Of a stretch of 64,000 nucleotides of DNA, positions 52,847 to 61,503 are shown piece by piece. Positions within the stretch are counted from its first letter, which is position 1. The number at the start of each line of letters is the position of its first letter. The position numbers were made by a program, and so were the translations under genes. Source of the stretch: Bdellovibrionales bacterium (GTDB lineage: Bacteria > Bdellovibrionota > Bdellovibrionia > Bdellovibrionales > Bdellovibrionaceae); assembly GCA_018266295.1 (NCBI GenBank), contig JAFEAQ010000011.1:496001-560000 (forward strand), read 5' to 3'. The notes beneath the pieces are model-generated. The model did not search any database. It was given only the letters and a program-made list of their open reading frames with translations, and was not told the origin of the DNA.

Positions 52847-53904
52847 ACCGGCGGCACCTCATAACGGCCCTTCCACAAGCGGAAGCCCGCACGTCGTTCA
52901 CCCAGGAACAATTCCACAAGTCCCAATAAAATCCCAATCAGCAAGAACAACTGAAAACGCTCTTCGTACTGAACGGCCATCTTGGATTCAAATTCCGCTT
53001 TTTCGAGTTTTTCAAGATCGCTTGCGACGTTCTTAATATAGTCACTGCCGTAGGTGGCAAAATAGAAAGAGCCTTCACCGGCGGAAGCAAGCGCACGCAG
53101 CTCATCCCCCTTTACGGTGGTAATAATCGTTTGACCTGAGCGGTCTTTTTTATTGGCTTTCCAGAACCCCATGCCGTCTTTCATCGGAATCGGGCCGCCT
53201 TTTTCAGTCCCGTAAGCCAGAGTAAAGATCTTCACACCGGATTCCGCGAGCTTCTTCGCCGCTTCAATCGCGCCGGGCTCGTGATCTTCACCGTCAGAGG
53301 CAATCAAGATCACACGAGTCACTTTTGTCGTGTCATCGTTGGCAACCCCGCCGCGCTTAAACGAATCCACCGCAAGTTTCAGAGCCTCTTCAAAGCTAGT
53401 CCCTTGGCTGCTGACAGAAGAAGGACTTAAAGATTCAAGGTACATTTTAATTGCGTTCGGGTCATTTGAGAGCGGCGAAAGCACTGCTGCCGATCCCGCA
53501 AAGGCAATAACCCCCACGCGATTGCCCGGCATGCGGTCGAGCAAGCGGCTTAAATCCGTCTTTGCTTGTTCCAAACGGCTGGGGCGGACGTCTTCAGCCA
53601 GCATACTTTCAGAGACGTCGACGGCGAACATGATCTCGACGCCTTCGCTTTTAATCTCTTGCATGCTTTGTCCCATTTGCGGGCGCGCCAGAGCCACGAC
53701 AAAGAATAAAATCACTAAGCTCTGCAAAATGCGCTTGATGTTGCGTTTTTTCGAAGACACCGAGCTTGAAAGAAACGGATACAAACGCGTGCCGATGACT
53801 TTAGCCATTTTTGCGTGGGCGCGTTTTTGGAAAATCACGGCTAGCACCCACAACAGCGGGATCGCCCAAAGGAAGTAAAACGCCATGGGATTTTCAAATC
53901 GCAT
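52843..53904 (-). CDS. batB: BatB, von Willebrand A protein
   Basis: 353 residues from ATG at 53904, which overlaps the batA stop (TAATG) and has AGGAGGGTGC upstream; the longer frame to 53958 begins inside batA. Two N-terminal helices (about 10-25 and 58-75), a vWA domain with MIDAS motif DVSES (96-100) and SSQGTSFEEAL, and a C-terminal helix (about 312-330). The MIDAS site binds Mg and a protein ligand. Its Lys/Arg-rich tail ends RYEVPPV. Core component of the MoxR-Bat system with batA. Confidence 0.93.
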   Translation of the reverse strand: MRFENPMAFYFLWAIPLLWVLAVIFQKRAHAKMAKVIGTRLYPFLSSSVSSKKRNIKRILQSLVILFFVVALARPQMGQSMQEIKSEGVEIMFAVDVSESMLAEDVRPSRLEQAKTDLSRLLDRMPGNRVGVIAFAGSAAVLSPLSNDPNAIKMYLESLSPSSVSSQGTSFEEALKLAVDSFKRGGVANDDTTKVTRVILIASDGEDHEPGAIEAAKKLAESGVKIFTLAYGTEKGGPIPMKDGMGFWKANKKDRSGQTIITTVKGDELRALASAGEGSFYFATYGSDYIKNVASDLEKLEKAEFESKMAVQYEERFQLFLLIGILLGLVELFLGERRAGFRLWKGRYEVPPV

Positions 53905-54917
53905 TATGGCACCCTCCTTAAGAATGTTTTCGCCAGAAGAACCGCAATCAGATAACAAATCAAAGCGGCTTGCAGGTACGGCGGAAACAATTCTGTATAA
54001 CGAGTGTACTTATTCACGTCGACTTTGGTTTTTTCCAAAGAGTCGATTTCTTTAAAGATGCCATCAAGAGAGTCTTCTTTCGAAGCGCGGAAGTATTTAC
54101 CACCGGTGTCCTTCGCCATCCGCGAGAGCAGGTCTTCATTCACCGTGCTATCAAACGGCTGATAGGTTTTTACTTTATTACCGAAGAGGTCGCGCTGATA
54201 AATCGGAATCTTCGTCGGACCGTCTTTACCGATCCCGATCGAGTAGATTTTCAAATCATAACCCTTTGCGATTTCAAGCGCGGTTTCAGGGTCAATCGTT
54301 CCGCTGTTGTTTTCCCCGTCCGTCATAAAAACAATGATACGGCTTTTCGCCGTGGAGTCTTTCAAACGGCCGGCGGCATTCGCCAAAGCCACCCCAATCG
54401 CCGTACCATCTTTGATATTGGCATTTGCCGCTGTTGTGATCTCTTTGACGCGCTCAAGGATCAGTTGATAATCCAACGTCAGCGGCACGAGGGTAAAGCT
54501 TTCACCGGCAAACACCAAAAGACCGATACGGTCCGACGTCCGCTTTTCGATAAACTGCTTAATCGTTTCTTTCGCAGCTTCCAGGCGGTTTGTCGGCTTC
54601 ATATCTTCAATGAGCATACTGTCAGAAACGTCGAGAGCGATCACGATATCAATCCCTTCAACGTTCTTTTTCACTTTTGTATTCGCTTCCTGCGGACGCG
54701 CCAGCGCGATGATTGCCAGCCCCAACGCTATAGCCTTTAAAAGCGACGGCAACATCATAAAACGTGTGCGCGGGCTTGGTGGAATCGACTTGATGAGTTT
54801 TAAAGAACTAAACTGCAAAGACGGAATCTTGCGTTTACGATGCAAGAAGTTCCATACCAGAATCGCAATCAGAGGAATGAAAAGAGCCAGCGCCCAAAGG
54901 GTTTTCCACGAGGTCAT
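53904..54917 (-). CDS. batA: BatA, von Willebrand A protein
   Basis: 337 residues. Two N-terminal helices (about 7-23 and 60-75), a vWA domain with MIDAS DVSDS (96-100), IKDGTAIGVALANAA and VFMTDGENNSG, and a C-terminal helix (about 313-330). Shares layout with BatB and probably pairs with it. The ATG overlaps the preceding gene by four bases (ATGA). Encoded between the unknown 311-residue gene and batB, in the standard order. Confidence 0.93.
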   Translation of the reverse strand: MTSWKTLWALALFIPLIAILVWNFLHRKRKIPSLQFSSLKLIKSIPPSPRTRFMMLPSLLKAIALGLAIIALARPQEANTKVKKNVEGIDIVIALDVSDSMLIEDMKPTNRLEAAKETIKQFIEKRTSDRIGLLVFAGESFTLVPLTLDYQLILERVKEITTAANANIKDGTAIGVALANAAGRLKDSTAKSRIIVFMTDGENNSGTIDPETALEIAKGYDLKIYSIGIGKDGPTKIPIYQRDLFGNKVKTYQPFDSTVNEDLLSRMAKDTGGKYFRASKEDSLDGIFKEIDSLEKTKVDVNKYTRYTELFPPYLQAALICYLIAVLLAKTFLRRVP

Positions 54918-55849
54918 CGCGCCCCCTTCTTCACAGTCTCTTCACGGTTCATGAAGCCATCAATGCCCTCAAGAGTCTTACGAAGAGTCTCAGACAGCTG
55001 ACTCACGTCGCTGGCTGAAAGCTTCGCCTTCGTCGCCTCTGCTTTTTTAAACTCATTGAACAACGTACGGATTTTACTCGCATACTCCGCATAGACCAGC
55101 GGATGATAGCGGCGGATGTCGTTTAAGATCAATCTTTCGCCCCACTCGAATGCCGGCACATGCAGGCGACGGCTCACGAAAACTTTAAACATTCGCGAAA
55201 GTTCTTTCACGCCGTCATGAAGTTCTTCCACCGTGCCTTCTTTGCCATAAAAAACCGGATTTGCACGCTGAAGTTTGCGCATCGATTGGTGAAATTCCTG
55301 TAGGGGGCTTAACGCCACATCGTGCTCTTTCAAGCGGAGCAACATTTCACGGCGCTGATTAAAGCGCCAGATGCGTAAAAAAATCATCAAGGCCATAAAG
55401 CCGATAGTTCCCAACAAAACCAACCAGTAAAGCAAAGGCACCGGAATCACCGCAGGACCGAAGGGACCAAATGGTTCCGGCTTTGCCGGCTGCTGCTGAC
55501 CTTGTTGCATGGCCGCCGCAGGATCTGGCTTTGGCAAAACGCTGGTGACTTCAAACTGCAAAGGACCAAGATCCACTTCTTTGGCTCCGTCGGTCAGCAC
55601 CAACTGCGGCACTTGAACTTTGCCGGCGATGTAGGTCGTCACTTTGATGTCGGCTTCTTCGGGCGAACGGAACTCAAAGCCTAAAACTTTAAGCACGTAC
55701 TTCATATTGGCATCGCCCTTAAAGCTTAACTTTTCTTGATTGAGATCCTTTGGCCAGTCGCCTTTGCAATTCAAATAGAATTCCCGGCCCACAGTGAGCT
55801 GATTGTCCTCAAGACCTGAGATTTTAGGAATGTCCAAATTGCACTGCAT
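54914..55849 (-). CDS. Bat-operon protein with one membrane helix, unknown
   Basis: 311 residues. A beta-rich N-terminal domain (about 1-115: REFYLNCKGDWPKDL, VTTYIAGKVQVPQLVL) may face the periplasm, followed by a Pro/Gln linker, one transmembrane helix (VIPVPLLYWLVLLGTIGFMALMIF in parts, about 133-160) and a helical cytoplasmic tail. The place in the operon equals the small membrane gene between DUF58 and batA in other Bat loci. No signal peptide is visible, so topology is uncertain. The C-terminal sequence ends EGIDGFMNREETVKKGAR. It lies 18 bases after DUF58 and overlaps batA. Confidence 0.75.
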   Translation of the reverse strand: MQCNLDIPKISGLEDNQLTVGREFYLNCKGDWPKDLNQEKLSFKGDANMKYVLKVLGFEFRSPEEADIKVTTYIAGKVQVPQLVLTDGAKEVDLGPLQFEVTSVLPKPDPAAAMQQGQQQPAKPEPFGPFGPAVIPVPLLYWLVLLGTIGFMALMIFLRIWRFNQRREMLLRLKEHDVALSPLQEFHQSMRKLQRANPVFYGKEGTVEELHDGVKELSRMFKVFVSRRLHVPAFEWGERLILNDIRRYHPLVYAEYASKIRTLFNEFKKAEATKAKLSASDVSQLSETLRKTLEGIDGFMNREETVKKGAR

Positions 55850-55867
55850 ATATATCTACAATCTCAA

Positions 55868-56734
55868 CTATCTCTTTTTGAAGAACGCGACTAACGGATC
55901 CACGTAGTTCCCGCTCGAGTTCACATCCACTCTTTCCACTTGTGCCAGACGAAGCTGTTTATCACGAACCTCTTGACGCTTTTTAAGCTCACGCAAATAG
56001 TCGCGCTTAAACACCGAAGAGGAGGTATCGACTGTGAGCACTTCGCCGGTTTCAGGATCTTGGAGTTCCACCACTCCCAAATCCGGCAACTGCGCTTCGG
56101 CCGCATCATTCACAACACACGCAACGACTTCATGCTTTCGTCCCAAAAGACGCAAAGCCTGCTCATAGTTATCATCAAAGAAGTCCGAGAAAATAAACAC
56201 GGTGGCGCGCTTTTTCAATAAACCCTGCAAGTATGTCAAAGCCGAAGAGATCTTGGTTTCATGGCTCTTCGGTTTATAGTAGAACAAGTCGCGCAAGATC
56301 CGATGAACGTGACCACGGCCTTTTTTCGGCGGCACAAAGTGCTCTACTTGATCGCTAAACAATAACAAACCCACTTGGTCATTATTTTTGACGGCAGAAA
56401 ACGCAAGCAACGCCGCCAAGTGAGTCATCACTTCGCCTTTAAAGTAGCCACCGGTACCGAAATCTGTGGAACCGCTGACATCCACCGCAAGAATAATGGT
56501 TAATTCACGTTCTTCCTCGAAGGTTTTGATGTAAGGCTTTCCGGTACGGGCAGTGAGTGGCCATGAAATCGCGCGCACATCATCGCCCGGAACGTATTCA
56601 CGGAAATCCGAGAAAGTCATCCCCTGCCCTTTGAAGTGAGTATGGTACTCACCTGCAAAGAGATTGTTCACAAGCTTTCTTGTGTTGATCTCAAGAAGTT
56701 TAACCTTCTTGAGGACCTCAGGAGGTAGGCTCAA
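55868..56734 (-). CDS. DUF58 domain protein
   Basis: 288 residues, no membrane helix. The DUF58 signature GDDVRAISWPLTARTGKPYIKTFEEERE (about 50-77) is followed by a vWA-like domain with LAVDVSGSTDF. DUF58 proteins are encoded beside moxR and are thought to work with the ATPase. The ATG lies one base after the moxR stop, so expression is coupled. Function not established beyond the complex. Confidence 0.9.
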   Translation of the reverse strand: MSLPPEVLKKVKLLEINTRKLVNNLFAGEYHTHFKGQGMTFSDFREYVPGDDVRAISWPLTARTGKPYIKTFEEERELTIILAVDVSGSTDFGTGGYFKGEVMTHLAALLAFSAVKNNDQVGLLLFSDQVEHFVPPKKGRGHVHRILRDLFYYKPKSHETKISSALTYLQGLLKKRATVFIFSDFFDDNYEQALRLLGRKHEVVACVVNDAAEAQLPDLGVVELQDPETGEVLTVDTSSSVFKRDYLRELKKRQEVRDKQLRLAQVERVDVNSSGNYVDPLVAFFKKR

Positions 56735-56735
56735 A

Positions 56736-57728
56736 CTAATTCACCTCAATTTGTGTCAAAATTTCTTTGATCACATCGTCCGTTTTAATATTTTCAGCTT
56801 CGGCTTCGTAAGTCAGAATCAAACGGTGACGAAGAACGTTGTAAGCAATCGCCTTCACGTCTTCTGCCGTGACGTAACCACGTCCACGAATAAACGCGTG
56901 GGCCTTGGCGGCACGGAAAAGTCCAATCGTCGCACGCGGCGAGCCGCCGACGTTCACGAGGTTGGCAATACGGCTCAAGCCATATTCCCCCGGATGACGA
57001 GACGCCATCACGATTTCAACGATGTAGTTTTTAATTTTATTATCAACATAGATTTGATCCGCGCGCTCAGACACCCGCAAAAGATCTTCTTTTGAAATCA
57101 CCGGGCTCACGACCGGTTTTTCATTCGTGCCCATGCGATTAAGGATTTCAAGCTCGTCCCCCTTTGTCGGGTAAACGACGTTGATCTTGAACATGAAACG
57201 GTCCATTTGGGCTTCAGGCAATGGATAGGTTCCCTCTTGCTCGAGCGGATTTTGCGTCGCTAGAACCAAGAACGGATTTTCAAGCTTGTAAGACTGCTCG
57301 CCGATGGTGACTTGCTTTTCAGCCATGGCTTCAAGCAGGGCTGATTGCACTTTTGCCGGCGCACGATTGATCTCATCGGCCAGAACGATATTTGTGAACA
57401 CAGGACCCTTGCGCGGATTGAATTCACCCGTCTTCGGATTAAAGATCATCGTACCAATCAAATCTGTCGGCAACAAATCAGGCGTGAACTGAATGCGCTG
57501 GAAATCCAGAGAAATTGTTTTTGAAACCGTCGCAATCGTCAGAGTCTTAGCCAGTCCAGGCACACCTTCCAAAAGGATATGTCCACCGGTGAGGAGACCC
57601 ATCATGATTCCCTCGACCATCTCTTTCTGGCCCACCACGACCTTGCTGATTTCTTGCATCATCTTATCAACGAATTGGCTTTCTTGTTTTATCGCAGCAT
57701 TCAACGCCAGAATATCGATTTCGCTCAC
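56736..57728 (-). CDS. moxR: MoxR-family AAA+ ATPase
   Basis: 330 residues from GTG at 57728, with GGAGG upstream. Walker A EGVPGLAKT (54-62), Walker B LADEINRA, sensor 1 region LATQNPLEQEGTYPLPEAQMDRF (in parts), arginine finger region GGSPRATIGL. MoxR ATPases act as chaperones that load metal or activate vWA partners, here BatA, BatB and DUF58. First gene of the operon moxR-DUF58-unknown-batABCD. Divergent from an HtpX-like gene after 109 bases. Confidence 0.95.
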   Translation of the reverse strand: MSEIDILALNAAIKQESQFVDKMMQEISKVVVGQKEMVEGIMMGLLTGGHILLEGVPGLAKTLTIATVSKTISLDFQRIQFTPDLLPTDLIGTMIFNPKTGEFNPRKGPVFTNIVLADEINRAPAKVQSALLEAMAEKQVTIGEQSYKLENPFLVLATQNPLEQEGTYPLPEAQMDRFMFKINVVYPTKGDELEILNRMGTNEKPVVSPVISKEDLLRVSERADQIYVDNKIKNYIVEIVMASRHPGEYGLSRIANLVNVGGSPRATIGLFRAAKAHAFIRGRGYVTAEDVKAIAYNVLRHRLILTYEAEAENIKTDDVIKEILTQIEVN

Positions 57729-57837
57729 AAAATACCTCCGATGAGACCAAGGTTTATTTCACAATTTTGCTGTGATATTCGCAAGCTAAGTCTTACTGCT
57801 GCTACGCACTACTTACAGTTGCCAACAACTTCTGTGC

Positions 57838-58689
57838 ATGGGACAAAATAAGAGTATGACAGTGAACTCTACCAAGGTCTGGATTTTCATTCTTATAAGC
57901 TCCCTCACACTGCTGATTCTCGGCTATGAAATCGGCGAACGCTTAGGACTCTTCATTGGGTTTCTCTGTGCGGTGGGCCTGAACTTCTTCGTGTTCTTCT
58001 ACGGAGAGTCGCAAATATTGAATTCACTCCACGCTAAACAAATCAAAGGCCAAGACGCCTGGGGCCTTGAAGAGATTTTAGAAAAATACTCGGCCCACTT
58101 GGGTATTGAAGCTCCGGATCTGTACCTGGTCCCTTCTGAAACTGAAACCGCGTTCTGCGTAAATCACCTGTGGCGCCGAGGATCGCTGGCGATCACAACA
58201 GGATTATTGAAGAGCTTCCACAAAGAGGACCTCGAAGCGGTCCTTGCTTACCAACTTTGCTCATTGAATAAGCTTGATTCTTTCATGGTGGGCGTAACCA
58301 GCACTCTGGCGAACGCGCTCGTGGGCCTGGGTCTTTTGCTCGATCACTTCTGGCCGCCGAATTATTTCTTACTCAAGGGCCAGAAACAAAAACCCTTCTT
58401 GAGACTTTTCACTCCGATCGGCTGGGGGCTGATTAAGCTCGCCAACGGTCACAAACGTTTTTACCAAAATGACTTGCAAGCGGCAGAGCTTATTCACGAC
58501 CGCTTCCGCCTGGCTGAAGTCTTGTGGCGCCTTGAGGGCTTGGCACAAACCCAGCCTCTGCGTCCGCCGCCGTGCTCGAGTCATTTGTTTATTGTGAACC
58601 CAGAAGGTTATCGTCAGAAATTATTATTCAAATCCCATCCTTCGATCGAAGTGCGTTTGCAAAAACTGATGGGATATTATCCGATCTAA
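57838..58689 (+). CDS. HtpX/M48-like membrane protein without catalytic residues
   Basis: 283 residues (or 277 from ATG at 57856). Two N-terminal helices (about 13-30 and 38-55) and an M48 peptidase-like domain: IEAPDLYLVPSETETAFCVN, RRGSLAITTGLLKSF and EDLEAVLAYQLCSLNKLD align with the HtpX block that normally holds HExxH. Here that site is Y138-Q139-L-C-S142, and the third ligand position is Q210 in RFYQND. All zinc ligands are lost, so it is a pseudopeptidase that may bind or regulate membrane proteins. Located between moxR and a DUF1844-DegP pair, i.e. among protein-quality genes. Confidence 0.8.
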   Translation: MGQNKSMTVNSTKVWIFILISSLTLLILGYEIGERLGLFIGFLCAVGLNFFVFFYGESQILNSLHAKQIKGQDAWGLEEILEKYSAHLGIEAPDLYLVPSETETAFCVNHLWRRGSLAITTGLLKSFHKEDLEAVLAYQLCSLNKLDSFMVGVTSTLANALVGLGLLLDHFWPPNYFLLKGQKQKPFLRLFTPIGWGLIKLANGHKRFYQNDLQAAELIHDRFRLAEVLWRLEGLAQTQPLRPPPCSSHLFIVNPEGYRQKLLFKSHPSIEVRLQKLMGYYPI

Positions 58690-58701
58690 AAGAGGTTGTT
58701 C

Positions 58702-58950
58702 ATGCCTGACAAAATGGAAGCATCGTTTTCAATTCTTGCTATGTCCATCGCTTCATCCGCTGTGATGTCCATGGGCCTTGCGCCGGATCCCAACACCGGC
58801 AAAACCAGCAAGGATAAAAACATGGCTCGCTTCAACATCGACCTGCTCATGATGTTGCAAGAAAAAACCAAGAATAACCTCAACAAGGAAGAGCAGCAGT
58901 TCCTTGAAAATATCATTAGCGATTTGCAAGTTAAGTTCGTGCAGTCATAA
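58702..58950 (+). CDS. DUF1844 family protein
   Basis: 82 residues from ATG at 58702 with AGAGG upstream; a TTG two codons earlier is less likely. FSILAMSIASSAVMSMG, then ARFNIDLLMMLQEKTKNNLNKEEQQFLENIISDLQ match DUF1844. This is a small helical protein found in many delta-proteobacterial-type genomes; function unknown. It is 12 bases after the HtpX-like gene and 25 before degP, so probably cotranscribed. Confidence 0.85.
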   Translation: MPDKMEASFSILAMSIASSAVMSMGLAPDPNTGKTSKDKNMARFNIDLLMMLQEKTKNNLNKEEQQFLENIISDLQVKFVQS

Positions 58951-58975
58951 AGCACGTTTTTAGGAGAAGATACCC

Positions 58976-60421
58976 ATGAAAAAAGCATTTTTTGCTCTCA
59001 TCGTCGTCCTCGCAGCGGGATTGGGATACGCTCAAATTCCGCAAAGAACTCCGCCGCCAATGAAGCTGTCGGATCCATTGCCGGCCAACCTCTTTGTTGA
59101 GCTTGGCAAAGCCATCAATCCGGCGGTTGTGAACATCTCTACCCTTGCCATCCCCCGCGTCCCGAGAGGCGGCATGCAACGCGATCCTATGCTCGACATG
59201 CTTGAGCAATTCTATGGCGTGCCACTCCAGCCACGCCAGCAAGCGCCGGTTCAACCGGGCAAACCACGCCCCTACGGTTTGGGCACAGGCTTTATCATCC
59301 GTGAAGACGGTCTTATCGTCACAAACAATCACGTGATCCAAGGCGCTGACGGCATTCAAGTTCAGCTCACGGAAAAATCCGACAAGCTCTATGATGCCAA
59401 AGTCATCGGTTACGACGAGCGCACGGATATTGCGCTGATCAAAATCAATCCGGATGGCAAACTCCCGGTCGCAGCTTTGGGCTCAAGCAAAGACCTCGAA
59501 GTCGGCGAATGGGTTGCAGCCTTCGGGAATCCTTACGGCCACGGTCACTCAATGACGAAGGGGATTATTTCCTCCAAGGGTCGTGAGATCGGCGAAATCA
59601 ACAAGATCCCTCTGCTGCAAACAGATGCGAGCATCAACCCGGGGAACTCCGGCGGTCCGCTCGTAAACACCAAAGGTTATGTGATCGGCGTGAACTCAGC
59701 GATCGATGCGCGCGCGCAAGGCATTGGCTTTGCGATTCCGATCGATGAAGTGAAAGCCATCATTCCGCAGCTTGAAAAATCAGGCCGCATTGAAAAAGGC
59801 TTCATCGGTGTGAGACTCGGCGATTTGGATCCGAGCGTGGATCCATCGTACCTGGGCCTTGAAGAGGCTGAGGGAGCTGTGATCACGGGCTTAGAGAAAA
59901 ACGGTCCTGCCGCAAAAGCGGGGCTTCGTGCGTACGACATCGTCGTTGAATTCAACGGCCGCAAAATCAAGTCCTCCATGGATTTGATGGATGCTGTGGG
60001 CGATGCAAAAATCGGCAGCACGGTTCCCGTGAAACTGATTCGCGAACGCAAGCCGGTCAACGCACGCGTTGCCGTGCTTGAGCGCCCGGATTTCAATGCT
60101 GCGAAAAATGCTCCAGCACCTGGAAACTACAAGGGTCAAAAAGCTCCCTTCGGCTTGGGCTTTTCGGTTGCAGATCTGACGTCGGAACTTCGCACCGAGT
60201 ACATGATTCCACCGGATGTCCAAAACCCGATGATCATCGAAGTTGAACGCAGCAGCGTTGCCTCCATGGCGGGGCTTAGAGTCGGAGACCTAGTCTTAGA
60301 CATAAACAAAAAAGAGGTTACTAAAGCTCTGGATGTCGCTAAGGCATTGAAGAAGGGAACCAATACATTGCGTCTGGCACGCGGGAATCGCTTAATGATT
60401 GTGACTATCGACACAAAATAG
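58976..60421 (+). CDS. degP: DegP/HtrA-type periplasmic serine protease
   Basis: 481 residues with signal peptide (KKAFFALIVVLAAGLGYA). Trypsin-like domain with catalytic triad H119, D151 and S225 (motifs TNNHV, RTDIALIK, NPGNSGGPL) and two PDZ domains (about 270-365 and 385-480) containing IEKGFIGVRLGDLD and SVASMAGLRVGDLVL. Degrades or refolds envelope proteins. A linker between residues 62 and 100 is rich in Pro and Gln (RQQAPVQPGKPRP). In the same transcription unit as DUF1844 and the HtpX-like gene; terminator follows. Confidence 0.95.
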   Translation: MKKAFFALIVVLAAGLGYAQIPQRTPPPMKLSDPLPANLFVELGKAINPAVVNISTLAIPRVPRGGMQRDPMLDMLEQFYGVPLQPRQQAPVQPGKPRPYGLGTGFIIREDGLIVTNNHVIQGADGIQVQLTEKSDKLYDAKVIGYDERTDIALIKINPDGKLPVAALGSSKDLEVGEWVAAFGNPYGHGHSMTKGIISSKGREIGEINKIPLLQTDASINPGNSGGPLVNTKGYVIGVNSAIDARAQGIGFAIPIDEVKAIIPQLEKSGRIEKGFIGVRLGDLDPSVDPSYLGLEEAEGAVITGLEKNGPAAKAGLRAYDIVVEFNGRKIKSSMDLMDAVGDAKIGSTVPVKLIRERKPVNARVAVLERPDFNAAKNAPAPGNYKGQKAPFGLGFSVADLTSELRTEYMIPPDVQNPMIIEVERSSVASMAGLRVGDLVLDINKKEVTKALDVAKALKKGTNTLRLARGNRLMIVTIDTK

Positions 60422-60453
60422 AATTTGATTTATAGATAAAAAAATGTTTTCTT

Positions 60454-60484
60454 AAAAAGCTCACGTTGATACGTGGGCTTTTTT
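60454..60484 (+). terminator. Terminator after degP
   Basis: AAAAAGCTCACG (60454-60465) pairs with CGTGGGCTTTTT (60472-60483) with one G-U pair and a six-base loop; T-run follows. Confidence 0.85.
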
Positions 60485-60666
60485 TATGTTTTTTGTACGC
60501 ATTCCAAAATGAGACATCTTTCGCATAAACCCGGGATGGGACGCAGTTAATTTAGACTTAGGTCTTAAGCTTTAACCCGAAAGAGCCGTTGGTTTATATG
60601 GAAGAAACAAAAGAACATAACAACAGAAGTCCCCTAATTAAGCACGTAACAGCAAAGGATGGACAC

Positions 60667-60990
60667 ATGAAGATCACCGAAGTTAAGGTCTTTCCCGTAA
60701 ACGAAGATCGGTTGAAGGCCTATGTATCAATCACCATCGAGAGCAGCTTTGTCGTCCGAGATCTAAAAATCATACAAGGGCCCAGTGGGCTTTTTGTAGC
60801 GATGCCCAGTAAAAAGCGAAAAGATGGCCAATTCCGCGATATAGCTCACCCCCTCAATCAGGAAACACGGACGATGATCGAAGACATGGTCTTCGAAGCC
60901 TACGAAAAGGAACTCAAGTCGATGGGCGCCACTCTGGTAAACCTCAAACGCCAAAAAGCCCCGGTAAATACCTACGACGATGAGCTCTAG
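60667..60990 (+). CDS. spoVG: SpoVG family RNA/DNA-binding regulator
   Basis: 107 residues from ATG at 60667 (MKITEVKVFPVNEDRLKAYVS), with AAGGATGG ahead; the longer frame to 60589 adds unconserved residues. The fold is diagnostic: ITIESSFVVRDLKIIQGPSGLFVAMPSKKRKDGQFRDIAHPL (in parts). SpoVG homologues bind nucleic acids and act globally in several phyla, not only in spore formers. Flanked by terminators on both sides, so it is a single-gene unit. The 245 bases before it hold the degP terminator and an A/T-rich leader. Confidence 0.93.
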   Translation: MKITEVKVFPVNEDRLKAYVSITIESSFVVRDLKIIQGPSGLFVAMPSKKRKDGQFRDIAHPLNQETRTMIEDMVFEAYEKELKSMGATLVNLKRQKAPVNTYDDEL

Positions 60991-61037
60991 AGGCCCCTGA
61001 GGCTGATTTCGCAATGCATAATGATGCTTGATATTTA

Positions 61038-61080
61038 AGCGGTTTCAAGAAACTACTTGCTCTTGAGACCGCTTTTTTTT
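61038..61080 (+). terminator. Terminator after spoVG
   Basis: AGCGGTTTCAAGA (61038-61050) pairs with TCTTGAGACCGCT (61061-61073) with one G-U pair, followed by a run of T. Confidence 0.85.
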
Positions 61081-61110
61081 AATTTACGAGCTTCGTAATC
61101 AGTCCACTGT

Positions 61111-61186
61111 TGGGGCGTCGACAAGTTGGTAAGTTAGCAGATTTTGATTCTGCCATTCGCTGGTTCGAGTCCAGCCGCCCCATCCA
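61111..61186 (+). tRNA. tRNA-Gln(TTG)
   Basis: 76 bases including encoded CCA. Acceptor TGGGGCG/CGCCCCA; D arm GAC/GTT; anticodon stem GCAGA/TCTGC around TTTTGAT, anticodon TTG; variable CATTC; T arm GCTGG/CCAGC with TTCGAGT. The discriminator base is T rather than the usual G of bacterial tRNA-Gln. Terminator follows directly. Confidence 0.96.
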
Positions 61187-61191
61187 TTTTT

Positions 61192-61214
61192 AAACCCGCC
61201 GCAAGCGGGTTTTT
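61192..61214 (+). terminator. Terminator after tRNA-Gln
   Basis: AAACCCGC (61192-61199) pairs with GCGGGTTT (61205-61212) across CGCAA, then more T. Confidence 0.85.
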
Positions 61215-61326
61215 GTTTTTTCAGATATAGATCTTTAATTTCAACAACATAGATAGCAAAAGGTTTCTGTTAACCACTCCTCGACTTACTTGTTCCAACT
61301 CCAACCTATTCGCTCTTGCAAGGGTT

Positions 61327-61379
61327 TGTAGTGGGCGGCTGTAGTGATCGTGATTTTTGTAGTGATTGATCACTACAAA
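61327..61379. repeat. Cluster of TGTAGTG sites with a perfect palindrome
   Basis: TGTAGTG occurs at 61327-61333, 61340-61346 and 61358-61364, and inverted at 61371-61377. The last two form a perfect palindrome TTTGTAGTGAT-TG-ATCACTACAAA (arms 61356-61366 and 61369-61379). This is operator-like. The region 61215-61503 has no gene I can support; the nearest is a lipoprotein gene on the minus strand 125 bases away. Confidence 0.65.
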
Positions 61380-61503
61380 GCAAACTTAAGGAAGTTTGAA
61401 CTTATAGCAGTACAATTTGGTCTTCTTGTCATAAGTAAGTGAAGTCAAACGCCATAGCAATTACAACATATTTCCAGATAGATTTGCGCATAAGACTCCT
61501 ATT

